DNA of 64,000 nt from the NCBI RefSeq assembly GCF_009755665.1, contig NZ_CP046622.1, positions 1,674,001 to 1,738,000 of the forward strand. Reading direction: 5' to 3'. Source of the DNA: Variovorax paradoxus. GTDB lineage: Bacteria > Pseudomonadota > Gammaproteobacteria > Burkholderiales > Burkholderiaceae_C. The position numbers and the translations under genes are program-made. The notes beneath the pieces were generated by a model. The model ran no database searches. It saw only the letters and a program-made list of their open reading frames with translations, and was not told the DNA's origin. Shown here in pieces: positions 19,287 through 28,601 of the stretch. Every line of letters starts with the position of its first letter. Positions within the stretch are counted from its first letter, which is position 1.

Positions 19287-20806
19287 AGACAAGTGCGAAG
19301 CCCTCGCGCCATGTGGTGCGAATTGGTCTGGCCGTGGCGTTGGCAATGGCCGGGTTCGGTGCTGCCTGGGCGCAGCCTCCCGCCACAGCGCCCATTGCCT
19401 TGCAAGGCAGCGGGCCGTACTACCGGCTCGCGCTGCCGCTCGGCATTCATGCCCACGCCGCATACGGCGATCTGCGCGACCTGCGGGTGCGCAATGCAGC
19501 CGGCAACGCGGTGCCCTACGCATGGCTGCGCAACGAGGCGGCGGAGCCTCGGCTGGCATCCAAAGAGGTGCCTATCTTCGCGCTGCCCGCAAGCGCCGCC
19601 GATGCGTCTGAAGACGCGTCGTTGAGCTTCAAGGTGCGTCCCGACGGCTCCCTGGCGCTCGCCCGCAAGCCGGCGCGCAAGCAAGACGACGCCGCGCAAT
19701 GGCTCATCGATGCGAGCCAACTCAAGGGCAGCCTGCTGCAGGCGCGCTTCGAAATGGCGCCCGAGGCGCGCGGCCTGTTCGCATTCAGGCTCGAGGCCAG
19801 CGACGACCTGCGGAACTGGCGGCCGCTCGGTAGCGAAGAGCAGCTGGTGCGGCTGGCCCACGGCGGCCAGACCATCGAGCGACTGGCGGTCGACCTGGAC
19901 AACGTGCAGGCGCGTTTCCTGCGGCTGCGCTGGAGCGACCCGAAGAACGGCGCGCCGCTGACCAGCGTGGCGATCGACAGCGTGCAAGAGGTCGAACCCG
20001 TCGCGCCGCTCGAATGGTCGGGCGCGCTGAGGCCGGAGCGCTGCGGCGCCGACCATTGCGACTACCCGCTGCCGCGCGGCGTTCCGGTCGAAAGCGTGCG
20101 CATCGACCTGGCCGACGTCAACACGCTGGCGCAGGTCGGGATTTCAGGCTTGCCTGCTGCCGTTCCGTCGGTTGCCTCCGAGCCGCCGCGCGTGCCGCGC
20201 AACCCGCTGTACGCCTTGCGGCACCAGCAGCGCCGGCCGCCTTCGTCTTCTTCGGGCACGCAGGGCGAAGTGCCGCTGCTCGACACCGTGGTGTATCGCC
20301 TCGCGCAAGCGGGCGGCGAAGCGCGCTCGCCGCTGCTGGCGCTCGACGGCACGAGCTATTCGCACCTGCGGCTTCGCACCTCGGGCCCGGTGAGCCTGCT
20401 GGGCGCAACGCCCCCGACGATTTCGGTGGCCGGCACGCCGCGTACGCTGGTGTTCCTGGCGCAAGGCGCCGCGCCGTTCTCGCTCACGTGGAGTACGGCG
20501 CCCGAAAAGAACGCGGTGCAGGGCAGCGCGCCGGGCGCGGCCCTGGCGCTGGCCACGCTCGTGCCGGGCTACAACCCGAACAAGCCCGTGTCGGCAGACC
20601 AGGCCACCGTCGCATTGCCGCCTCCGCTGGTGGCGGCTGTCGATGCCGTGGTGGCAGCAACGGCGCAGTTGCCGGTGCCCACGCAGCCGGATCCCTCGCG
20701 CAAGTGGTGGCTGTGGGGAGCGCTAGGCGTCGGCTTCCTGCTGCTGGCCGGCATGGCGTGGTCGCTTTTCGCCAGCCTGCGCAAGGACCGGACCCCGGCC
20801 GGTTGA
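19283..20806 (+). CDS. DUF3999 envelope protein, partner of DUF2339
   Basis: A 507-residue protein with a cleavable signal peptide (VALAMAGFGAAWAQP, cut near residue 31), a large beta-rich periplasmic domain and one C-terminal membrane anchor (WLWGALGVGFLLLAGMAWSLF) with a short basic tail. It therefore faces the periplasm. The opening YYRLALPLGIHAHAAYGDLRDLRVRN resembles DUF3999. AAGGAGG precedes the ATG, which overlaps the stop of the DUF2339 gene (ATGA), so the two are translationally coupled. The role is unknown; an envelope or surface-polysaccharide function is a guess. Confidence 0.82.
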   Translation: MKTSAKPSRHVVRIGLAVALAMAGFGAAWAQPPATAPIALQGSGPYYRLALPLGIHAHAAYGDLRDLRVRNAAGNAVPYAWLRNEAAEPRLASKEVPIFALPASAADASEDASLSFKVRPDGSLALARKPARKQDDAAQWLIDASQLKGSLLQARFEMAPEARGLFAFRLEASDDLRNWRPLGSEEQLVRLAHGGQTIERLAVDLDNVQARFLRLRWSDPKNGAPLTSVAIDSVQEVEPVAPLEWSGALRPERCGADHCDYPLPRGVPVESVRIDLADVNTLAQVGISGLPAAVPSVASEPPRVPRNPLYALRHQQRRPPSSSSGTQGEVPLLDTVVYRLAQAGGEARSPLLALDGTSYSHLRLRTSGPVSLLGATPPTISVAGTPRTLVFLAQGAAPFSLTWSTAPEKNAVQGSAPGAALALATLVPGYNPNKPVSADQATVALPPPLVAAVDAVVAATAQLPVPTQPDPSRKWWLWGALGVGFLLLAGMAWSLFASLRKDRTPAG

Positions 20807-20812
20807 TGAAGA

Positions 20813-20833
20813 CTCCGGCCCGCGGGCCGGGAG
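20813..20833. terminator. GC-rich palindrome between convergent genes
   Basis: CTCCGGCCCGCGGGCCGGGAG forms a near-perfect stem between the DUF3999 and BPSS1780 stop codons. Without a T-run on either strand it is at best a bidirectional pause or termination structure. Confidence 0.45.
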
Positions 20834-20839
20834 CTCGCT

Positions 20840-21670
20840 TCAGTTCGGGTCGAAGCTGTCGCGGAAGGTGAACCAGGTCGAGCTCATCGACATGGCTGCG
20901 AGCACCAGGGCCGAGCCCACGATCAGCACATTGCCGATGGCCGCGGCGGCGCCGCCTCCGCCCACCGAACCGACACCGATCAGCACCGTGGCAACCAGGC
21001 CCATGCCGATGCCCGCCAGCAGGAACACGCCGAGCCATGCAAGGCCGAACAGCGCATAGGCGCCAAAGTTGCGAAACACCGCCACCACGCTGAAGAAGAT
21101 GCTCTTCACCGGCTCCACGCGATGCCAGTGCACGAGCGCGGGCGCATGCCACATGGCCAGCGACAGCGGCAGGTTCAGGCACATCAGGAACATGCGCGCC
21201 ACCTGGAAGTCGCTGCTCGCCATGATCTCGGGCGTCAGCGCTTCGTCGAGCAGGTAGGCCTTGGCCAGCTGGCCGCCGTCGATGAACGACGTCAGCAGCA
21301 CCGCGAACACGAAGTACACCGCGGAGATCACGCCCAGCTTGACCAGCGAGCGCCACTCGGTGCGCATGGCGGCAATCACCGCAACGAACATGGCGGAGCC
21401 GGTAGGGCGCTGCGCGTGGCCGGCGGTGCCGATGCCCTCGGCGTTGTCGGTGTAGGCGATCGACGTGGCGACCATCAGCCCCAGCGTCATGAAGGGCAGC
21501 AGCACCGGCGCCAGCACGCTGCCGAGCAGCGGCAGCAGCGACACCGTCGAGATCAGCGCCATCAGCAGGAAGAACAGCGAAATGAAGGCGAGCGGCTGCC
21601 GCCAGAAGGTCTTGAGTCCGAGGCGGACCCACGTAGCGCCGGTTCGCGCCGGCACGAGGTTGAGTTTCAT
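20840..21670 (-). CDS. BPSS1780-family inner-membrane protein
   Basis: A 276-residue protein with about six hydrophobic helices. The N-terminal stretch LVPARTGATWVRLGLKTFWRQP is characteristic of the betaproteobacterial BPSS1780 family, named after a Burkholderia pseudomallei locus; its function is unknown. It lies 9 bp downstream of homoserine kinase in the same direction and is probably co-transcribed with it. Gly-rich and Ala-rich stretches in the C-terminal third (GSVGGGGAAAAIGN) separate the last helices. Confidence 0.8.
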   Translation of the reverse strand: MKLNLVPARTGATWVRLGLKTFWRQPLAFISLFFLLMALISTVSLLPLLGSVLAPVLLPFMTLGLMVATSIAYTDNAEGIGTAGHAQRPTGSAMFVAVIAAMRTEWRSLVKLGVISAVYFVFAVLLTSFIDGGQLAKAYLLDEALTPEIMASSDFQVARMFLMCLNLPLSLAMWHAPALVHWHRVEPVKSIFFSVVAVFRNFGAYALFGLAWLGVFLLAGIGMGLVATVLIGVGSVGGGGAAAAIGNVLIVGSALVLAAMSMSSTWFTFRDSFDPN

Positions 21671-21679
21671 TTTTAAGAG

Positions 21680-22726
21680 TCAGGCGGCCAGCGGCTCGAG
21701 CGACTGCGCCATGGCATGCGGATGGGAGGCGCGCCCGCGCAGCACGCGCTCGAAGTGCGCCGGATCGTGCGGCTTCAGCATGCTGGCCTCGCGCGGAAGA
21801 TGAAAGTCCCAGAGCCGAGAAATCCAGAAGCGCAGCGCCGCGGCGCGCAGCATGGCCGGCAGCAGGGCGCGCTCGGAGGCATTCAGCGGGCGCACGGTTT
21901 CGTAGGCGGACAGCAGCGAGTCCGCGCGTTCGGCGTCGTGTTCGCCGGTAGGCAGGTCGATGGCCCAGTCGTTCAGGCACACGGCCAGGTCGAACAGCCA
22001 GGTGTCGGTGCCCGCAAAGTAGAAGTCGAACACGCCGGTCAGGCGCGGCGCCGCGGCGGCGTCTTCGCCGGTTGCGAACATCACGTTGTCGCGGAACATG
22101 TCGGCATGCACCGGTCCGCGCGGCAGTGCGGCATAGGCCGATGTTTCGGCCACATGGTTCTGGTAGGCCAGTTCGGCGCGCAGCAGCGCGGCTTGCGACT
22201 CGTCGATGTAGGGCAGCACCACCGGAACGGTCTCGTTCCACCACGCCAGGCCGCGCAGGTTCGGCTGGATGCGCGGAAAGTCGCGCGCGGCCAGGTGCAT
22301 GCGCGCCAGCATTTCGCCCAGCTGGGCGCAATGCGCGGTGCCCGGCGCCAGTTCGCTGCGGCCCGAGAGCCGTTGCACCAGCGCGGCCGGCTTGCCCGTC
22401 ACCTTGAGCAGCAGTTCGCAAGGGGCATTCGCCGCAATCGTCAGCGCATGGCCCGACGGCGGCGCGATGGCCGGGTCGGCCACGGGCTCCGGCACCGGCA
22501 GGCCGCGGCCCGCCAGGTGCTTCATGAGACACAGGTAGTAGGGGAGCTGCTCGGCGCTGAGGCGCTCGAACAGCGTGAGCACGAACTCGCCGGTTTCGGT
22601 GGTGGCGAAGTAGTTGGTGTTCTCGATGCCGCCCTCGATGCCGCGCAGCTCGCGCAGCGGGCCCAGGCCCAGGCGTTGCACGAGCGCGTCTGCCTCGCCG
22701 AATTCGACTTCGGTAAAAACTGCCAT
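21680..22726 (-). CDS. thrB: Homoserine kinase (aminoglycoside-phosphotransferase fold)
   Basis: A 348-residue kinase of the ThrB type found in many proteobacteria, related to choline and aminoglycoside kinases rather than to GHMP kinases. It phosphorylates homoserine in threonine synthesis. Features are the N-terminal GIENTNYF with VLTLFERL, the Brenner-type catalytic loop GPVHADMFRDNVMF, and the metal-binding FDFYFAGTDTWLFDLAV. It begins near the DUF2782 gene and precedes the BPSS1780 gene by 9 bp. Confidence 0.9.
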   Translation of the reverse strand: MAVFTEVEFGEADALVQRLGLGPLRELRGIEGGIENTNYFATTETGEFVLTLFERLSAEQLPYYLCLMKHLAGRGLPVPEPVADPAIAPPSGHALTIAANAPCELLLKVTGKPAALVQRLSGRSELAPGTAHCAQLGEMLARMHLAARDFPRIQPNLRGLAWWNETVPVVLPYIDESQAALLRAELAYQNHVAETSAYAALPRGPVHADMFRDNVMFATGEDAAAAPRLTGVFDFYFAGTDTWLFDLAVCLNDWAIDLPTGEHDAERADSLLSAYETVRPLNASERALLPAMLRAAALRFWISRLWDFHLPREASMLKPHDPAHFERVLRGRASHPHAMAQSLEPLAA

Positions 22727-22769
22727 GGCGGTGCTCAGCGTCGCGCTGACGATTGAACGCGCAGCACGG

Positions 22770-23132
22770 TCAGAACTTCATCACGTTCCAGACGCGCGGG
22801 CCGTTGCCGTTCGAGTCGGCCGAGCCCGGGCGTGCGCTGCCTGCGTCGTTGGGCAGCACTTCATAGCCGGGCACGTTGGCCTTGGGCTTCACGTTGATGC
22901 TCTGCGTGCGGCCGCCATAGCGGACTTCGTCGACCGAAGCGCCACTGTCTTCGGTGTGGATGTGCTCGACCTTCTGGTTGCGTCGGCCGTCGGGTTGCTC
23001 CTGATTTTGTAGCGGCTCGGCCGGTGCAGGCGCCCGGCCGGGTGCGGACTGCGCCTGAGCGGCGGCAAAAGGAGCGGCGAAGGCCAGCGCCAGCAGAATG
23101 CGGCGGGCGACCAGGAGTGTGGGGCTAGGCAT
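22770..23132 (-). CDS. DUF2782 small secreted protein
   Basis: A 120-residue protein with a signal peptide (ILLALAFAAPFAAAQAQ) and a short mature domain containing VEHIHTEDSGASVDEVRYGG. DUF2782 proteins of this sort typically lie next to polA in betaproteobacteria. Their role is unknown; a periplasmic location is predicted. The ATG at 23132 is chosen because it starts directly before the signal peptide; a longer frame adds 36 basic residues that destroy it. It is divergent from polA. Confidence 0.8.
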   Translation of the reverse strand: MPSPTLLVARRILLALAFAAPFAAAQAQSAPGRAPAPAEPLQNQEQPDGRRNQKVEHIHTEDSGASVDEVRYGGRTQSINVKPKANVPGYEVLPNDAGSARPGSADSNGNGPRVWNVMKF

Positions 23133-23229
23133 GCAAGGATTGTAGGCTTGGCGCCGCTTTCGAGGTGTCGGTCGGCGGCGTACGCCGCCGTGGTTCAGGG
23201 CGCCGCGCCGGGCACGGCAAAATGGCCTG

Positions 23230-26052
23230 ATGACCGACAAGAAAACGCTGCTGCTCGTCGATGGCTCGAGCTATCTCTACCGCGCCTTCCACGCCATGCC
23301 CGATCTGCGGGCCGTGCCCGGCGACCCGAAGAGCCCGGCCACCGGCGCCATCCGCGGAATGATCAACATGATGACGGCGCTGCGCCGCGAGGTTCGCGCC
23401 GACTACGCGGCCTGCATCTTCGACGCGCCCGGCAAGACGTTTCGCGACGACCTGTATCCCGAATACAAGGCCAACCGCTCGCCGATGCCCGACGACCTGC
23501 GCAGCCAGATCGACCCCATCCACCAAGTGGTGAAGCTCATGGGATGGCCCGTGCTCTGCGTGCCCGATATCGAGGCCGACGACGTGATCGGCACGCTCGC
23601 CAAGACGGCCGCGGCGCAGGGCGTGGAAGTGATCGTGTCCAGCGGCGACAAGGACCTGAGCCAACTGGTGGACGAGCACATCACCATCATCGATACGATG
23701 AACGGCAAGAAGCGCGACGTGGCCGGCGTCACGGCCGAGTTCGGCGTGCCGCCCAATTTGATGATCGACTACCAGACGCTGGTGGGCGATGCGGTCGACA
23801 ACGTTCCAGGCGTCGAGAAGGTCGGCCCGAAGACGGCTGCCAAATGGCTGCTGGAATACGGCTCGCTCGATGCGTTGATCCAGCGCGCCGCCGAGGTGAA
23901 GGGCCAGGCCGGCGAGAACCTCCGCAAGGCCTTGGACAAGCTGCCGCTGAGCCGACAGCTGGTCACCATTCGTACCGATTGCGACCTGGCCGGGCATGTG
24001 ACCGGCCTGCCTTCGCTCGAAGGGCTGCCCGTGGGTGCGCCGCAAACGGCCGAGCTCAAGCCCTTCTACGAAAAGTTCGGCTTCAAGAGCCTGGTCAAGT
24101 CGCTCGAAGCGATGGAAGTGCCGCCGGAGCTGATCGAGGAAAATATCAAGAAGCAGCAGGCCCGCGGCGGCGCTGCGAGTGCCGACCAGGGCGGTTTGTT
24201 CGATGAATCGTCCAACCTGGGCGCCATAGAAGCCGCATCGCCCGCGAGCAACCTGAAGTACGAAACCATCACGACCTGGGAGCAGTTCGACAGCTGGCTC
24301 GCAAGGCTGGAGGCCGCCGACCTGGCCGCGATCGACACCGAGACCACGTCGCTCGACGAAATGGTTGCGCAGATCGTGGGCGTGAGCTTCAGCGTGGAGC
24401 CCGGCGAGGCGGCCTACGTGCCGCTGGCGCACAACTACGGCGATGCGCCCGCGCAGCTGCCAATCGACGAAGTGCTCGCCAGGCTCAAGCCGTGGCTCGA
24501 AAACCCCGAGAAGAAAAAGCTCGGCCAGCACATCAAGTACGACCGCCACGTGTTCGCCAACCACGGCATCGAGGTGCAGGGCTATGCGCACGACACCATG
24601 CTGCAAAGCTATGTGCTCGAGGCGCACCGGCCGCACGGGCTTGCAAGCCTGGCCGAGCGCCACCTGGGGCGCAGCGGCATTTCGTACGAAGACCTGTGCG
24701 GCAAGGGCGCGCACCAGATTCCGTTCAGCCAGGTCGAGATTGCCAAGGCCGCCGAATATTCGTGCGAGGACAGCGACCAGACACTCGACGTTCACCTGGC
24801 GCTGTGGCCCCAGATCGAGCGCGACGAAAAACTGCGCTTCATCTACCAGCTCGAAATGGATTCGAGCGAGGCGCTCTACCGCGTCGAGCGCAACGGCGTG
24901 CTGATCGATGCGCCCACGCTCGCCGCGCAAAGCCATGAGCTCGGCACGCGCATCATGGCGCTGGAGCAAGAGGCCTACGAGATCGCCGGGCAGCCCTTCA
25001 ACTTGGGCTCGCCCAAGCAGATCGGCGAGATCTTCTTCACCAAGCTGGGTCTGCCGGTGGTCAAGAAGACGCCGAGCGGCGCGCCGAGCACGGATGAGGA
25101 AGTGCTCGAGAAGCTGGCCGAGGACTATCCGCTGCCGGCCAAGATCCTGGAGCACCGCGGCCTGTCCAAGCTCAAGGGCACGTACACCGACAAGCTCGGC
25201 CAGCTGGCCAACCCGCGCACCGGACGCGTTCACACGCACTATGCGCAGGCGGTGGCCGTCACCGGGCGGCTGTCGAGCAACGATCCCAACCTGCAGAACA
25301 TTCCGATCCGCACGCCCGAAGGCCGCCGCGTGCGCGAAGCCTTCATTGCGCCGGCCGGCAGCGTGATTGCGAGCGCCGACTACTCGCAGATCGAGCTGCG
25401 CATCATGGCGCACATCAGCGGCGACGAGTCGCTGCTGCGCGCGTTCCGCGAAGGCATCGACGTGCACCGCGCCACCGCGGCGGAGGTGTTCGGCTCCACG
25501 CCCGACCAGGTGTCGAGCGAGCAGCGCCGCTATGCCAAGGTGATCAACTTCGGTCTCATCTACGGCATGAGCAGCTTTGGGCTGGCGCGCAACCTGGGCA
25601 TCGAGACCAAGGCCGCGGCCTCCTACATCGAGCGCTACTTCGCGCGCTATCCGGGCGTGAAGGCGTACATGGACGAGACCAAGGCGCTCGCGAAGGAGAA
25701 AGGCTATGTCGAGACCGTGTTCGGCCGGCGCCTGTACCTGCCCGAGATCAATTCGCCCAACGGCCCGCGCCGCGGCGGCGCCGAGCGCGCGGCCATCAAC
25801 GCGCCCATGCAGGGCACGGCGGCCGACCTGATCAAGCTCAGCATGATCAAGGTGCAGGATGTGCTCGACGCCGAGAAGCGCGCCACCCGGATGATCATGC
25901 AGGTGCACGACGAACTGGTGTTCGAGGTGCCCGAGGCCGAGGTCGAATGGGTGCGCACCGAAATCCCGCGCCTGATGGCCAGCGTGGCCGAGCTGAAGGT
26001 GCCGCTGCTAGCCGAGATCGGCATCGGCCCGAACTGGGACAAGGCCCACTGA
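23230..26052 (+). CDS. polA: DNA polymerase I
   Basis: A 940-residue enzyme with all three activities. The N-terminal 5'-3' exonuclease (about 1-300) contains LLLVDGSSYLYRAFHAMP, EADDVIGT and SSGDKDLSQLV. The 3'-5' proofreading domain (about 340-540) keeps IDTETTS, QHIKYDRHV and the later YSCEDSDQT, so it appears active. The polymerase domain has motif A IASADYSQIELRIMAH, the O-helix RRYAKVINFGLIYG and motif C QVHDELVFEVP. The length is typical. It is needed for Okazaki fragment processing and repair. The end overlaps the convergent MFS gene by 45 bp. Confidence 0.97.
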   Translation: MTDKKTLLLVDGSSYLYRAFHAMPDLRAVPGDPKSPATGAIRGMINMMTALRREVRADYAACIFDAPGKTFRDDLYPEYKANRSPMPDDLRSQIDPIHQVVKLMGWPVLCVPDIEADDVIGTLAKTAAAQGVEVIVSSGDKDLSQLVDEHITIIDTMNGKKRDVAGVTAEFGVPPNLMIDYQTLVGDAVDNVPGVEKVGPKTAAKWLLEYGSLDALIQRAAEVKGQAGENLRKALDKLPLSRQLVTIRTDCDLAGHVTGLPSLEGLPVGAPQTAELKPFYEKFGFKSLVKSLEAMEVPPELIEENIKKQQARGGAASADQGGLFDESSNLGAIEAASPASNLKYETITTWEQFDSWLARLEAADLAAIDTETTSLDEMVAQIVGVSFSVEPGEAAYVPLAHNYGDAPAQLPIDEVLARLKPWLENPEKKKLGQHIKYDRHVFANHGIEVQGYAHDTMLQSYVLEAHRPHGLASLAERHLGRSGISYEDLCGKGAHQIPFSQVEIAKAAEYSCEDSDQTLDVHLALWPQIERDEKLRFIYQLEMDSSEALYRVERNGVLIDAPTLAAQSHELGTRIMALEQEAYEIAGQPFNLGSPKQIGEIFFTKLGLPVVKKTPSGAPSTDEEVLEKLAEDYPLPAKILEHRGLSKLKGTYTDKLGQLANPRTGRVHTHYAQAVAVTGRLSSNDPNLQNIPIRTPEGRRVREAFIAPAGSVIASADYSQIELRIMAHISGDESLLRAFREGIDVHRATAAEVFGSTPDQVSSEQRRYAKVINFGLIYGMSSFGLARNLGIETKAAASYIERYFARYPGVKAYMDETKALAKEKGYVETVFGRRLYLPEINSPNGPRRGGAERAAINAPMQGTAADLIKLSMIKVQDVLDAEKRATRMIMQVHDELVFEVPEAEVEWVRTEIPRLMASVAELKVPLLAEIGIGPNWDKAH

Positions 26053-27555
26053 GCGCCGGCCGCGCCTGAAGAAGGCGTGGCTCGCGAGTGCCAGCAATCC
26101 CACGCCGATGCCGGCATAGAGCATCACATCGCCAAACCCCTGGCGCAGGGCGGCCTGCGCGAGCGCGGAGCCCGCGGCGCCAGGCAGGGCGTCCAGCTTG
26201 CCCGCTGCCACGCTCTGCGCCAGTTGCAGCAGTTCGCTGGCGTCGGCGTGCAGGCCGGCTTCGCCCAGGTGTCGCGCAATGCCGCTCACCAGCACGAAGC
26301 CCATCAGCGCAATGTTCAAGGCGAGCGTGATCAGCCGCGCGCTGAAGTCGATGCCCGAGGCCATGCCCGCGCGCGCCGCCGACACCGCGCCGGTGCTCGT
26401 GTTGGTGACCGGCGAGTTCGTGAGGCCGAGCCCGATGCCCGCCGCAAGGCAGGCGGCAATCACCGCAGCATCGCTGCCGCGTGCATTGCCCGTGGCCATG
26501 AGCAGGAAGGCCGCGGCCATCAGGCCGAGGCCGCCGGGAATCACACGCTCGGCGCCGTGGCGCAGCGCCAGTCGCTCGGCCAGCGGCGGCACCAGCAGCG
26601 TGGGCAGCGTGTAGGCGAGCAGGGCCCAACCGGCGTGCATCAGGTCATGGCCGAGTGCCGACTGGAAGTAGATCGGCAGGTAGATCATGAAAGGCCAGAA
26701 GCTGAAGTTCATGCCCACCGAACCCATCATCGCGCCGTTGAAGCGGTGGATGCGAAAAACCGAAAAGTCGAACATGGGGTGTGCGCTGCGCCGCTCGACC
26801 GCGACGAACAGCGCGAGGCACGCCAGCGCACCGGCCAGCAGCGCCAGCCCCACTCGGTTGCCGAAGCCCTGCACCGTGCCCAGCGTGATGAAGTACACCA
26901 GCGCGAACACCGCAAGCGTGAGCGTGAGCATGCCCGCCACGTCGAGGCGGTGCGCGTCGGGGTCGCGCGACTCCTGCACGCTGGCGCGCACCAGGCCCAG
27001 CGTGAGCAGCGCCAGCGGCGCGTGCGCCAGGAAGACCCAGCGCCAGTCGGCCAACGCCACGATGGCGGCGCCCACCAGCGGACCAAAGCCCAGCCCGATG
27101 CCTGCAACCACGCCCCAGACCGCGAACGCGCGCGAGCGTGCCGCGGGTTCACGGAACTGCTGCGACAGGATCGCGAACTGGCAGATCATCATGGTGCCGG
27201 CGCTCACGCCCTGCACGAAACGCGCGGCAATCAGGAGCGGCGCGCTCGTCGCCCAGCCGCATGCCAGCGATGCCAGCCCGAACAGCCAGAGGCTCGCCAC
27301 CAGCACGCGGCGTCGGCCGTACCGGTCGGCCAGTGTGCCGGCGGCCATCAGCACCGAGGTGCAGGCCAGCGTGTAGGCATTCATGATCCATTGCGCGTCC
27401 TGAAAGTCGGCGTGCAGCACGCGCTCGAGTTCCGGCAGGATCACCGGCACGCTGGAGATCTCGAGGCCGAACATGAGCGCGACGAGGCAGACGGCAGTGA
27501 GCGCGGCCGTATCGCGGCGCGGGTTGGTAGTTGAAGGAGTTGAAGGCGGTGTCAT
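26008..27555 (-). CDS. MFS drug-efflux transporter, DHA2/EmrB type
   Basis: A 515-residue, roughly 14-helix major facilitator. Motif A is LADRYGRRRVLV after helix 2; the family sequence WIMNAYTLACTSVLMAAGTLADR and motif C-like GIGLGFGPLVGAAI point to H+ antiport of drugs or organic compounds. The start at 27555 is preferred; a longer frame adds a polar tail. Its last 45 bp run into the 3' end of polA on the other strand. It is divergently transcribed from a LysR gene 83 bp away, the likely regulator. Confidence 0.87.
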   Translation of the reverse strand: MTPPSTPSTTNPRRDTAALTAVCLVALMFGLEISSVPVILPELERVLHADFQDAQWIMNAYTLACTSVLMAAGTLADRYGRRRVLVASLWLFGLASLACGWATSAPLLIAARFVQGVSAGTMMICQFAILSQQFREPAARSRAFAVWGVVAGIGLGFGPLVGAAIVALADWRWVFLAHAPLALLTLGLVRASVQESRDPDAHRLDVAGMLTLTLAVFALVYFITLGTVQGFGNRVGLALLAGALACLALFVAVERRSAHPMFDFSVFRIHRFNGAMMGSVGMNFSFWPFMIYLPIYFQSALGHDLMHAGWALLAYTLPTLLVPPLAERLALRHGAERVIPGGLGLMAAAFLLMATGNARGSDAAVIAACLAAGIGLGLTNSPVTNTSTGAVSAARAGMASGIDFSARLITLALNIALMGFVLVSGIARHLGEAGLHADASELLQLAQSVAAGKLDALPGAAGSALAQAALRQGFGDVMLYAGIGVGLLALASHAFFRRGRRSVGLVPVRADADLG

Positions 27556-27638
27556 GCCGTCATCTTGTCGGGAAACAGGTTCTTCATTGAGGACATCGGT
27601 GCAGCAGATTCGGGAAGCAAAAGGCACAATCCCAAGCC

Positions 27639-28601
27639 ATGACCGATCGTTTCGATGGCATCCAGACCTTTCTCGAGGTGGTCGAAAGCGGCAGCCTCAC
27701 GCTCGCGGCCGAGCGGCTGAATCTCACGCGTTCGGCCGTGGGCAAGGCGCTCGCTCGGCTGGAGGCGCGGCTCGGCGTGCGCCTGCTCCAGCGCACCACT
27801 CGCAGCCAGAGCCTGACCGAGGAAGGGCAGGCCTACTACGAGCACTGCCTGCGTGCGCAAGCCGAACTCGAGGCCGCGGAGTCGGGGCTCGAAAGCGGCC
27901 GGAATGAGCCGCGCGGCCGCCTGCGCGCCAGCCTGCCACTGGCCTTCGGACACCACCACGCGGCACCGGCGCTGCTGGGCCTCATCGAGCGCTATCCGCA
28001 GCTGCAGGTGGACATTGCCATCAGCGACCGCGTGGTGGACCTGGTGCAGGAGGGCTACGACCTGGCGGTGCGCATTGGCGAGCTACCCGACACCGACCGG
28101 CTGGTGGCCCGCCGGCTCGGTGAGCAGACCATGAGGCTGGCGGCCGCGCCGGCCTACCTGGCGCGCTTCGGGCGGCCCGCTGACGTGACCGCGCTGGCGC
28201 AGCACCGGGGCATCGACTATTGCGGTCCCGGCCAGTCGCAGCGCTGGGAACTGAGCGATACGCAGGGCCGCGCGCACACGGTGCATCTGCCCTGGCATGC
28301 GCGGCTGAACGACCTTCAGGCCGTGGCCGATGCGGCCATTGCAGGGGCAGGACTCGCCTGGTTGCCGAACTGGCTGCTGGCACGCTACGTGCAATCTGGA
28401 CAGCTCGAGCCCGTGCTGACCGACCACCGCGCCGCGGCCATGCCCATCCATGTGCTGTGGCCGCGCGCGCGGCACATGCCCGCGAAGACGCGCTGCGCAG
28501 TCGACGCGCTGGTCGCCGCGATGCCGGCCTGCATGGAAGAATGCCGAACCCGCCCGGTGTCCACCGTGCGGACCAGAAAAACACAAGGAAGCCGTTCATG
28601 A
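27639..28601 (+). CDS. LysR-family transcriptional regulator (divergent from MFS)
   Basis: A 320-residue LysR regulator of the CrgA/AaeR-like branch. The N-terminal winged helix-turn-helix (FDGIQTFLEVVESGSLTLAAERLNLTRSAVGKALARLEARLG) is followed by a co-inducer-binding domain (about 90-300) with the typical GRLRASLPLAFG opening. It may control the divergent efflux gene and also the M20 peptidase, whose ATG overlaps its stop (ATGA). Confidence 0.9.
   Translation: MTDRFDGIQTFLEVVESGSLTLAAERLNLTRSAVGKALARLEARLGVRLLQRTTRSQSLTEEGQAYYEHCLRAQAELEAAESGLESGRNEPRGRLRASLPLAFGHHHAAPALLGLIERYPQLQVDIAISDRVVDLVQEGYDLAVRIGELPDTDRLVARRLGEQTMRLAAAPAYLARFGRPADVTALAQHRGIDYCGPGQSQRWELSDTQGRAHTVHLPWHARLNDLQAVADAAIAGAGLAWLPNWLLARYVQSGQLEPVLTDHRAAAMPIHVLWPRARHMPAKTRCAVDALVAAMPACMEECRTRPVSTVRTRKTQGSRS

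Noticed and set aside
23125..25908. 927-residue open frame antisense to polA
   Set aside because: It is a codon-bias shadow of a high-GC gene. The translation is rich in His, Arg and Gly with no domain, and the plus strand encodes an intact DNA polymerase I.
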